From Stentor coeruleus (Eukaryota > Ciliophora > Heterotrichea > Heterotrichida > Stentoridae), in NCBI GenBank assembly GCA_001970955.1, contig MPUH01000358.1, positions 1 to 61,954 of the forward strand: DNA of 61,954 nucleotides, written 5' to 3'. Under the pieces are notes generated by a model. That model was not told where the DNA came from. It saw only the letters and a list, made by a program, of their open reading frames with translations, and searched no databases. How positions within the stretch are numbered: the first letter of the stretch is position 1; the number at the start of each line of letters is the position of its first letter. The translations under genes were made by a program, and so were the position numbers. This document shows positions 53,324 through 61,954 of this stretch, piece after piece.

Positions 53324-54682
53324 TTATTTAAATATTTTTTTCTTATCACCTATAGAATGGTTCCTATCCCTTAGCGGAGTTTTAGATGATTTACTACTAG
53401 AAGTCACAATAGGCTTCATCAAATTTTTTGTCTCTTTCACAGTAAACACTAAGTTTTCAACTTTAGTCTCACTCATAATATTTCTATTATGATGATTAAC
53501 CCCAATCTGTATCCCATTTTTCAAATAATCAGTCAATGACATATGCCCAGAGCCAGCTTTTACAACAACATACATATCATTTTGTAATTTTAATTGTAAA
53601 ACTATCCCATTATATTCATACCCATTATCAGTTTTCTTAACACATCCTTCCATATCAATTTTTCTCAATGTATCCGCTAATACTACATCTAAATCAGTAA
53701 TTCTTAATAACTGTTCTTTAGTTTTTGATATACTCATTTTAGTTTGTATAACATTTTCTGATACTTCAGAATTAAACTGTAGTTCAATTTTAAGCTTTTC
53801 TTGAAGGATTTCATGGTTTTCTTTTTCTTGTAGTGACAAATCAGAATTGTAATTCGAGGTCTTTTTTTCGTTTTCAAGCATATCTGCAATTTTTTCTAGT
53901 TTATTTGAGATAACTTCTTTATCCATTTTGTATATCTCGTATTTATCGCTTAGGGTTTTATGTTTGTTTTCAAGTTCGTAATAGTTTTCTGATATTTCAT
54001 GAAGTTCTTGTTCAGCTGTTTCAAGTTTTTGTTCAAGTGAGGATTTAAGTTCGTTTGAAGTGTTGATTTGGGTTAGTTTCTCTTCAAGTGAAATTTTTTC
54101 ATTGAAGAGGTTTGCTGAGGTGAGGATTTGTGAGTCTAGTTCGGTATGAAGGACATTAACTGTTTCTGTTAGTTTTTGAACCTGTTTTTCATGCTCAACC
54201 CAACAGTCATTCCCACATCCTTCCCATTCAGATGTGAAATTCTCCAAATCCTTAGCAAGGTCTTCTATATTTTCACAATAAAACTGGTTTTCACAGTTTT
54301 CGCATTGGATAACATTATCTTTAGGCTCTATGGTTTTTAAACTCTTAAGCTCAGTCTCAAAGAATTCATGCTCTTCTGTAATTACCTCAGTGTTTTGCTT
54401 TAGTAAGTCTAATTTACTTAAGCTTTCTTCTAATTCACGATCTTTATTCTCAATTAGTTTAAGCAAATCTGCCTCTCTAGACTGCGAATTTGTTTGAAAT
54501 CTTGAATATTCTTCTTTGATTTTCCTAAGCTCTTCTTCATATTTTGGAGTAAGGGCTAATTCTTTTTCATACTTTGCAGATACGATTTTCAAAGTGTTCT
54601 GCAAATGATTGTTAGCTTTTGACTGGGTAGTTATTTGGATTTTACATCTGTGGTTTTCTTGTTGTAAGATGTCTTCGATCAT
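53324..54682 (-). CDS. Coiled-coil protein with a CxxC pair and C-terminal globular region
   Basis: Protein of 452 aa, start MIEDILQQENHRCK. A coiled coil runs over about residues 1-120 and 160-330, interrupted by a Cys cluster (IQCENCENQFYCENIEDL, about 128-146). The C-terminal 120 residues look folded: YEYNGIVLQLKLQNDMYVVV, then KAGSGHMSLTDYLKNG. This faintly recalls the VRVGGG...LDEFL signature of GAS2-type microtubule-binding domains, though the match is weak. The tail is basic and Ser-rich. It is divergent with the next gene, whose product also carries C-E-N-C motifs; the two may be partners, which is inference. Confidence 0.75.
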   Translation of the reverse strand: MIEDILQQENHRCKIQITTQSKANNHLQNTLKIVSAKYEKELALTPKYEEELRKIKEEYSRFQTNSQSREADLLKLIENKDRELEESLSKLDLLKQNTEVITEEHEFFETELKSLKTIEPKDNVIQCENCENQFYCENIEDLAKDLENFTSEWEGCGNDCWVEHEKQVQKLTETVNVLHTELDSQILTSANLFNEKISLEEKLTQINTSNELKSSLEQKLETAEQELHEISENYYELENKHKTLSDKYEIYKMDKEVISNKLEKIADMLENEKKTSNYNSDLSLQEKENHEILQEKLKIELQFNSEVSENVIQTKMSISKTKEQLLRITDLDVVLADTLRKIDMEGCVKKTDNGYEYNGIVLQLKLQNDMYVVVKAGSGHMSLTDYLKNGIQIGVNHHNRNIMSETKVENLVFTVKETKNLMKPIVTSSSKSSKTPLRDRNHSIGDKKKIFK

Positions 54683-55493
54683 TTTAAATTCTAACGGAAT
54701 TAAATATGAAGAAATTCTGGGATTAATAAAGTTGGAATTTGATATAAAATATATGAAGATTGATGGATTAGATAGGTTTTTGTGATGTGGGCATTTTAAG
54801 GATGATTTTAAAATTAGCGAAATTTATTTTTTGCCGGGATGATGATGAAGTGAAGATTTTTTTTTTTGGGTAAAGGTATTGAGTTGATGAAGATTAAGGG
54901 AAATTTAAGTTTTTTTTTTATGAAATTAGATCATGGTTTGGATTTACCTGTTAAGTTTGATGAAGAAAAGAAAAAATGCGATTATTATAATTAAATGAAC
55001 TTTTTTTGTAAGAAGAAAATTTTTTTTTATGATGGTATTTAGTAATGAACAATGAATTTGGTGAAATGGGCAGGATAATTATAGTATAAAGTTAGGTATT
55101 TTTATATAGACTAAAAGAAAATTAAATCTTTAATTTCCATTTATTCAAATATGCTAATTATTCACAAATAGGTTCAAATCAAACCTCCAAAACATAAATT
55201 CAAAAACCTTCCTTTACTTCATCAATATTATCTAATAATCCATAATCTAACCACTAAAGTACTCTGATAATCATTAAACCACTCTTTCCTTCAGTTTAAA
55301 TCTACTAAAAATCCTTTCCCATATTCTAACTTAAAATCTTTTATTATTACCCAGCCCTTCACCAAAATCTCCACAAAAACTTCATTAACCCCACTATCAT
55401 CTATAATCCTAAACATCAAGCATATATCAAAAAGTCTTTTCACCATCAGTTTTTTCAAAAATAATCTAATCCCTCAAAACAAATTCTTATAAA
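54683..55493. other. Divergent promoter region with sharp skew switch
   Basis: 54683 to about 55075 is G-rich and C-poor on the + strand; about 55140-55493 is C-rich and G-poor. The switch, at about 55080-55140, is the clearest in the window. No open frame is supported. Confidence 0.7.
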
Positions 55494-58166
55494 ATGAACG
55501 AAGACAAAATGCATAGTTCGATAAGGTCACCAAGTAGCTTTATCTGTTCAGAGTCATCTAATTCTTCTAACAAACTAAGCCAAGATTCAGAATTTGAAAG
55601 GATTTACAGTTTAGTCGACATGGATTATACTCCTATTGAAAATCATATGCTTAACCCAAAGTACCGATGTGAAACTAAATCAACAGAAAAAATATATTTA
55701 AGCAGACATAAGACCAATAAACCAACTAAACCTGTTAGTATTGATCGTAGGAATTTAAGTGGTCATTTTTGTCAATCATGCATGAAATACATTTCTGTTA
55801 TTGAAGAACTCAAAATAAAGCAAAGTGTTACTTCTGAAAAGTATTTGGCTACTGAGAGACATTTAAAACAATATGATAACTTATTGCAGATTAAAGATAG
55901 TAGGCTTAAACAGCAGGAATTAGCTTTGAAAACAGATCTTGAGCTTTTTGAAAAGGAAAAAGATAAGCTGGGTAGAGAACAAAAACGTTTAAATGAAGAA
56001 AAAGCAAGTTTTATGAAAGAAAAAGAGTATTTGATGATGGAAAGTAACAGAATAGAGTTCGAGTTAGATGAGTTGAATAAAAAAAATGAGGAACTCCAGA
56101 ATTTAATTGAAAGGAAAAAAGAGGAAATGGTTATGATTGAGCAAAACAGTTCGAAAATTGAATTGGAGCATAAAACCAAACTTTTGATTAGTAGAGAAGA
56201 AGATATACAAAGATTAATGACTGAGCTTCAAATGTATAGAAATGAGTATAGTTTTTCTTCACAATCAAACAAAATTACCGAAACAGAATATTTTGATCAG
56301 AAAAAAGAGAAGTATCAGATTAAAAAGCAGAAAATAAAAAAATTTGCTGAAGACCTTTACGAACTAAAAGAAAAAATCGAATCTGAACAAAAAAACAACT
56401 TTGAGGAATTCGAAAGTCGTATGGCCTCTCTAACTGAAACTGAAAAAAAACTATTGGAAGAAAAAGCAAGTTTAGAAGATATGCAAGAAAAAGTTAATGA
56501 AGAAATAGAATCAATAAATCAAATTAAAGAGATACTTAAAATACAACAAGATAATCTCGATCGACAAATCAAGCTTTGGAAAGAAAAATTCGAAACCTCA
56601 ACAGAAAGTTCACAAAGACTATCAAGAAAACAGTCAGCAATTTCTCCATATTGCCAAAACTGCAATTTTTTATTAGAAGAGCTTGAGAAATGCCAAAACA
56701 ACTGCTTAAACTGTGAAAAACTATATAAAAAACTTGATGATTTTAAAAATCTTAATGAAAAAGTTAAATTTTCTGATATAAAATATGATGGCAAATGCAA
56801 AAACTATTGTAAACTTACGGATAAGGTGAAAGAAATAGAAGAAAAGTCTTGTGAAAATTGTATAATGCTTGTGGATAAGATTAAAATTATGGAGCAAAAC
56901 TGTGAGAACTGCCAAAATCTAATGAAAATTGTAAACGAGCTTGAAAAACCATGTAAAAAATGCAAAGTTCTTGAAGAAAAATGCGAACTTAGTAGAAAAA
57001 TGAATGAGATTGAAAAACCATGTGGGAAATGTCAAGGAAATACTGTGGATTTAGTAAAAGGTAGGGCATTAGAAGAAAAGGTTAAGAAAATGGAAAAAAT
57101 AATTATGGATAAAGAGAAAACAAGCCAAAAAAATTGTGAAAATTGTGTGAAACTACAACAGGCATTGAAGAATATAGAAAAACCATGCGAAAACTGTCAC
57201 ATTTTAAAGCTGAGGATTGATAAACTTGAACTCCCATGCGAGAACTGCAGTGAATATGAAAAAAAATTAAGCCAACCTTGCGAATCTTGTAAAGACTACC
57301 AAGAAACAATAAAATCATTACAAAAAAATACCCCGAAAGAGCCAGTATCAATAAAAAGTTATGATAATTCTAATATAAAATTGGGTGAGTATCAGAATAT
57401 GTGCGAAAGTTTAAAGAAAGAAGTCGAAGTCCTAACAGGGAAATTAAAAATTGTTGAATGTTCAAGAGAAGAATATGAAAATGAAAACTATGACCTAATA
57501 GAACAAATAAATTCAATAAAAAAGAAAAAAAGTATATTAAAAAGTAAGGTCGCTGAGTTGGAACAAATAATTTCTATAGATGATGATGGGATGAAAAGAG
57601 AACTTGGAAGAGTAGCAAAAAATTTTTCACAAATACAAGAAAAAAACAAAGATATTTATAAAGAAAAAAACACTTTAGAACATGAAGTGAGAATTTTGAC
57701 TTTGAAACTTGAGGATCTTGAATTGCAATATGATGAGTTGAGATTAGAGCATGATAAATGCTTAGAGAATTTAAATCCAAGAAAAAATTCAGATTGTACT
57801 GAGTATTCTGGAAACGAAATTAAAAAGTTGTATGAGGAATTAGAGAAAAAACTTCAACAACTTAAAATAAAAGAAAAAGAACTTCATGATAAACAAATTG
57901 ACTTGGAAAAAGACCAAAAATCAATAGAATCTGCTGCTGATTATATCAAGAGTATCAATGAAGATTTAGCTAAACAACAGGAAAAAATTAATGAAGAAAA
58001 AGACGCAAGTGATAAACAGAGAATAAAATTCATAGAACTTGATAAAAAACAGCAGGATAAAGGAAGACTCTTAATAAATAAAGAAAAAGAACTTTTATTA
58101 TTAAAAGAAAAGCTTGCTGAAAGAGAAAACCTAATCCAAATCAAAGAAAAAATATTAGCGAAATAG
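55494..58166 (+). CDS. Coiled-coil protein with CxxC ladder
   Basis: Protein of 890 aa, start MNEDKMHSSIRSPSS. A Ser-rich head contains one C-x-x-C (FCQSCMKY, about 92). A long coiled coil follows (about 100-380). Between about 390 and 600 lies a ladder of Cys pairs, mostly C-E-N-C or P-C-x-x-C, at about residues 453, 470, 487, 510, 548, 565, 582 and 596, often 17 residues apart and preceded by a Glu/Lys-rich helix. The coiled coil resumes to the end (about 620-890). No enzyme or membrane segment. The ladder could bind metal or form disulfides between parallel helices. The family was not recognised. It is transcribed away from the other C-E-N-C-bearing gene. Confidence 0.8.
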   Translation: MNEDKMHSSIRSPSSFICSESSNSSNKLSQDSEFERIYSLVDMDYTPIENHMLNPKYRCETKSTEKIYLSRHKTNKPTKPVSIDRRNLSGHFCQSCMKYISVIEELKIKQSVTSEKYLATERHLKQYDNLLQIKDSRLKQQELALKTDLELFEKEKDKLGREQKRLNEEKASFMKEKEYLMMESNRIEFELDELNKKNEELQNLIERKKEEMVMIEQNSSKIELEHKTKLLISREEDIQRLMTELQMYRNEYSFSSQSNKITETEYFDQKKEKYQIKKQKIKKFAEDLYELKEKIESEQKNNFEEFESRMASLTETEKKLLEEKASLEDMQEKVNEEIESINQIKEILKIQQDNLDRQIKLWKEKFETSTESSQRLSRKQSAISPYCQNCNFLLEELEKCQNNCLNCEKLYKKLDDFKNLNEKVKFSDIKYDGKCKNYCKLTDKVKEIEEKSCENCIMLVDKIKIMEQNCENCQNLMKIVNELEKPCKKCKVLEEKCELSRKMNEIEKPCGKCQGNTVDLVKGRALEEKVKKMEKIIMDKEKTSQKNCENCVKLQQALKNIEKPCENCHILKLRIDKLELPCENCSEYEKKLSQPCESCKDYQETIKSLQKNTPKEPVSIKSYDNSNIKLGEYQNMCESLKKEVEVLTGKLKIVECSREEYENENYDLIEQINSIKKKKSILKSKVAELEQIISIDDDGMKRELGRVAKNFSQIQEKNKDIYKEKNTLEHEVRILTLKLEDLELQYDELRLEHDKCLENLNPRKNSDCTEYSGNEIKKLYEELEKKLQQLKIKEKELHDKQIDLEKDQKSIESAADYIKSINEDLAKQQEKINEEKDASDKQRIKFIELDKKQQDKGRLLINKEKELLLLKEKLAERENLIQIKEKILAK

Positions 58167-58656
58167 ATTAAGAAACGATAGTTTCCAAGAGAAAAAATAC
58201 AAAAGAGATAATTTAAATTCATTTTTATATAAGCAGCATAGAAGTATTAATAACTAAAGATAGTATTTGTAAATTATCATTAAGATAAATTCAAGAACAT
58301 TTTTAATTTTTAATAAATTCAAGAAAATTAGCACATATAAAACACAGTCTTATTACAAATTCTAATTATCCATTCCTCTCTATCATCCAAATACAACCAA
58401 ATTGAAAAAATCCTTATTTTATTTACCACAAAGCCTAAAAAACCAAACTTTTACATACACACCATTATATAAAAAACTAAATAAGCCCATAAATATTCCT
58501 AATTAAATATGTATTTTCTCTAAAATCTTCTAATTAAATTCTTCAAATACCTTATCAAACTTATTTCCCCAATCTTCCTCTTCAAATCTTTTAAAACCCT
58601 ACTCCTTCTTTTCTTCATATTACTTTCATATCAATCCTCCGTTAATAATTAAGTAA
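58167..58656. other. Spacer between two + coiled-coil genes
   Basis: The left 150 bases are AT-rich without bias. About 58330-58656 is C-rich and G-poor on the + strand, the promoter side of the next gene. No open frame is supported. Confidence 0.6.
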
Positions 58657-60432
58657 ATGTCAAACGATGTAGATATAGATCCTTATCATGGACTAGCATC
58701 TCTAGATCCAACCGAATGGCTAAACATCCCCAGACCAATAGTCGAATCCTTAAGAGTTTTTAAAGAACTAGCAATCGAACATACAAATAAAATCCAAGAT
58801 ATCGCAGATACAATAAAAGGTGATGAGCGCAACAACAATGAAGAATTCAAAAAAATCGGAAAAGATTTCCAGGTTTTAAAATCAGCCATAACAAAAAGCC
58901 AAGAAGAAACTATGAGTAAAATTGAAGAAATAAATATAAATATCCTTGGTGAAATATCGAAATTCAAAACAAATTTATTAGTAGATTTAGATTACAAACA
59001 AAAAAACAACGATAGCAAAATAGCGTATTTAGAAGAACAAATTTTTCATATCAGGAAATATATTAATGCAGCACCTACAATTCATGATATTGAAAATAAA
59101 ATCACTGATGCTTGTGGTGAACTTAGAATTAAAGTTAAAGGTGAAGTAAAGGAAACATTGATTTTACCAGAAGTTAGAGGGATAAATTATGATATTAGAG
59201 AACTTTCGACGTAAGGTTTAGTTAGGAATTTGAAGAATCTTATATGTGAGACTGAAGATAGAGTAGTTGAAAGACAAGGGAAAATTTTTGATAGTATTGA
59301 TCATGTAACTTCAGATATGGAGAAAATACAAAGGAAAATTACGGTGATGGGAGGTAAACAGTTAGAGACTAATGATAACATTGCAATAAGTTTAAAGAAA
59401 ATCGAAGACATTAGAAGTTACATCGACAGTGTAGATCGAAAACAAAACCAAGGCTTAGAACACATAAATGCAAAGTTTCCTCCACTAAGCAAAGCTATAA
59501 ATGCAATCGATATCATAAGCGAAGAAACAAAAGAAAAAGTTGATGAGTTCGAAAAAATAATCCAAAACAACAAAGATATAATAATCCAACTAGAAAGTGC
59601 TATAGTATCAATGGCTCGTAATCAAGAAGATCAATCAAAGCAATTATCTGATGCAATAAAAAAACTCAAATCAAAAAAACCTAAAAAACAAGCACAAGAC
59701 GATTATCAAGACCCAGACGAACAAGATGAACCAAGTATAGAAATCCCTAAAAATCATCAACCAGAAATGCATATTCCCATGTTTGACCATTCAGGCGGTT
59801 CTGAATTAGCAATAAAAGACTTCAAAACTGAACTTTCAGATCTTAAAACAACATTATTAAAATCTGCAAAAGATGCTGAAGAAAAACTCACAAAGGAATT
59901 TGAAAAGAACATGAAAGATATCAATGATACAATGAAGAAAATCAAACATGAAAACGATGAATCTTTTAAAGAAATCAATGAGAAACTCAATTGGTTTCCT
60001 GTTAATATCAATCAAATGCCAGGAATGACAGCAAGTGAAGCTAGACTTTTTACATTAGAAGCCCGTTTGAGATCTGAAGAAAATTCAAGGATCAAATCTT
60101 TTAATTTTCTTGGTAAAATTATAGAACGATTACAGTATTCTAGGAATATTTTCCCTTTTACTGATATGGGACAAGGTAAAGATGTTCATACACCTGAGAT
60201 ACACACGTTTGAGATATTGAAAAAACTTGGGGAAAATGAGAGAAAAGCTGCGGAGTTTAGGGAAAATCATTCAAATTTTGTTGAAGGTAGTTATAATGAA
60301 GAAAATGCTGAATATTCAAAAAGACATTATAGAACTCCGAAAAGTAGGGATTTTGCCCAAGAGGTGTTGATGAAAGATGCTAGGACAAATTCGGTTATGG
60401 GGAGAAGAGCTCTTAGAAGAAGTTTGAATTAG
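58657..60432 (+). CDS. Coiled-coil protein, unknown, with 15-nt intron
   Basis: Two exons code 586 aa, start MSNDVDIDPYHGLASL. A short acidic/aromatic head (DPTEWLNIPRPIVESL, about 18-33) is followed by helices over about 40-330. A Lys/Pro/Asp-rich linker is centred near 345-385 (KKPKKQAQDDYQDPDEQDEP). Another helical part and a basic tail with KRHYRTPKSRDF and GRRALRRSLN follow. The intron at 59211-59225 removes a TAA and joins RELST to NLKNLICETED. No enzyme or membrane motif. A cytoskeletal or scaffold protein is likely by composition; the family was not recognised. Confidence 0.82.
59211..59225 (+). other. 15-nt intron in coiled-coil gene
   Basis: GTAAGGTTTAGTTAG, splitting a Thr codon (AC|G). 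Removal fuses two long frames that are in register. Confidence 0.93.
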
Positions 60433-61954
60433 TTTTTTGGATGTTTAATTATATTAAAGAATATGAAGATTTTGGATAGGGAAGAAATAAGATGGGTAGA
60501 TGTGTTTTTGTAAGTGTAGTGGAAAAGATAATAGAAATAGAGGGAGATGTGGATTTTAAGAGGAAGGTTGAAAGTTGATGTTTGGAAGTGGAGATGTTGG
60601 AAGAGTAGGTTTTATGTAGAAGGAATGTGATTAATATGAGAGTTATTTATTTGTTTGATTTTTAAACTTGGGTTGTAAAGTAATATTGAAGTATGCTGCT
60701 TTTTATGCCAATTTTTAATGGATTTGATTAGTTTTATCGGAAAGCCTGCTTTGCTAAGATTTTATGAATTATTATCTTCGCTTTTAGGCTAAAAGACCAA
60801 AGGTTTAAGTAATGATCTAAGCGAAATTTCTTCTTCTAAGTTTATAATTTTTACTAGAATTTATATGAAAAATCAATTCTAAACTTTAAATATATTTTCT
60901 GTGTATAAGTATTCTAAAAAATAATAAAGAGACTAGATAAGTATCACAAATGGATTATAAAAATTAAATGGAGTTAAGAAGGCTATCATGTGCAAGCTTC
61001 TAAGCAGTGATGAGACCGGCTTCTTCTATGTATTCAAAAAAAGTTCACGTTACGCTAGTAGGAAACTTAGTTTCATCAAATATGACCCTTTAGTGCAAGG
61101 TCATGTTTATTTGTTGAATCTAAGCTAGCTTCTGGGAAAAAGAGACCTAAATAGTAATAATCTTGCTGCTTACCAAATATAATAGATATTTATAATATTT
61201 TGTAGCAAGTTTTAGGAAATAAAATACAAGATACAAAGATGTTAGTATGATTTAATCTTATATTAAATTTATATGAAAAATATTATGTGCATATTTTAAA
61301 TTGTTATATAATGGCGCATAAGATAAAGCAACTAAGCTTAATATCAAACAGGAAAGATATAAGAATTTGTTTAGTTTTTTAGAATTGCAATAAAATAAAC
61401 TAAAAATTATATTATTGTTTTTCTCCAGCAGACAAAAAATTACTAAACCTTAATTCAATGTTTTTAGCCTATATCTAAAACAACTGATTTAATAGTCTTA
61501 TAATAAAATTTACGCAAATTTTTAGAAATAAAATATACACCCATAATTGAATTATTTGAATATTGTTCTTTTTAATTCTCATAAACTATTTAATGATAAT
61601 ATATATAAATATATGCATTTTTTCAAATATTTCTCTTTGATATTCCTATGCTTCCATAATATACTTATTACAATCATAAGGCCTATATTTCAGAATTTGT
61701 ATTTTTCCTTTAAACATAGGTGAAAATTGTTGAGGAGTTGGGGGCAAAATATAGTACCAAGTAAATATTCTGTATTCCTACATCTATGAATCATTTTTTG
61801 ATTATTTTTGTAAAGAAAACTCATTCTAACTATATTTTACCAGTATTTATATTGCAATATATAACAAAAATACATTATATAATATATAATGATTCTCTTA
61901 TTTGATTATTTACTATATGAATATGATTATAAAGCTTTGATAGAATTAAAATTG
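60433..61954. other. Non-coding right end of window
   Basis: 60433 to about 60640 is very G-rich and C-poor on the + strand, as after other + genes. About 60960-61160 is GC-elevated with two hairpins (listed separately). The rest is AT-rich with no open frame. Confidence 0.6.
60960..61160. other. GC-elevated patch with hairpins, possible structured RNA
   Basis: About 200 bases with clearly more G and C than surrounding spacers, without an open frame. It contains a perfect 5-bp hairpin with a 3-base loop (61062-61074, gaaac/gtttc). Right after it is a 9-bp hairpin with one G-T pair (61079-61087 with 61099-61107, aatatgacc/ggtcatgtt). A gtgatga run at 61007-61013 resembles a C box, but no matching D box was found. 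Strand and family are unknown. Confidence 0.3.

Noticed and set aside
55165..55190. Stem-loop aggttcaaatcaaacct as a tRNA T-arm
   Set aside because: There are no matching acceptor, D or anticodon arms nearby and the loop does not start TTC.
1..61954. Blepharisma-type code (TGA = Trp)
   Set aside because: All tryptophans in the long conserved genes are TGG and none has an internal TGA. PP5 and MGC copy 3 end at TGA in the expected place. The in-frame TGA of the broken gene at 18513 is accompanied by other lesions.

Overview
The window looks like macronuclear DNA of a heterotrich ciliate, most likely Stentor or a close relative. It is very AT-rich and gene-dense in most parts, and every clear gene reads in the standard code: tryptophans are TGG, and TGA is used as a stop. 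Five genes are interrupted by 15-nt introns, GTA...TA...AG with A at position 10 in all five. Such tiny introns are known from Stentor and Blepharisma; Blepharisma reads TGA as Trp, which does not fit here. Many proteins are coiled-coil or ciliary/cortical in character. There is no sign of bacterial operons, rRNA, tRNA, CRISPR or transposases.

Region 1 (1-15.4 kb) holds three tandem paralogues on the + strand. Each encodes a conserved N-terminal block of about 75 residues that I do not recognise, a helical middle, an NB-ARC-type nucleotide-binding domain and a run of 42-residue TPR repeats (about 15, 18 and 5). The second and third copies arose by duplication of a whole unit, including about 1 kb of upstream DNA. 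They resemble NLR/STAND-type sensor proteins.

Region 2 (15.9-31.4 kb) is ordinary compact DNA. It holds a basic coiled-coil protein, a broken EF-hand-like gene (three frame breaks, two in-frame stops, one intact 16-nt intron), a small coiled-coil protein, a small zinc-ribbon-like protein, an endonuclease III homologue with Arg in place of the catalytic Lys, a centrin-like EF-hand protein, a trichohyalin-like coiled-coil protein, a Ser/Pro-rich protein, protein phosphatase 5 and an AGC kinase starting MGC.

Region 3 (31.4-42.2 kb) is a gene-poor, AT-rich island holding five tiny genes (71-89 aa), all on the + strand. All five proteins begin M-G-C-x-x-x-[KR], a predicted dual-acylation signal, and all carry a conserved motif near the C-terminus, [AV]-P-[IV]-[LM]-x-L-x-x-N-x-L-Y. 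I know of no described family with this plan; it is the best candidate here for an undescribed system. The order of the copies (A-B-A'-C-B') suggests duplication of a two-gene unit.

Region 4 (42.2-61.9 kb) is compact again. It holds an ankyrin-repeat protein, a coiled-coil protein, a TTLL-type tubulin polyglutamylase with a local assembly fault, a SERCA-type Ca2+ pump, two divergent CxxC-bearing coiled-coil proteins (one with a ladder of CxxC pairs), and another coiled-coil protein. The last 1.5 kb is non-coding with one GC-elevated, hairpin-bearing patch.

A strand-composition pattern marks transcription units in regions 2 and 4. On the sense strand the DNA before a start codon is C-rich and G-poor, and the DNA after the stop is G-rich and C-poor. 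The pattern is weak or absent around the NLR-like and MGC loci, which sets these accessory loci apart. Annotated starts are ATG codons; for several genes the longest open frame begins upstream at TTG, which I did not accept.
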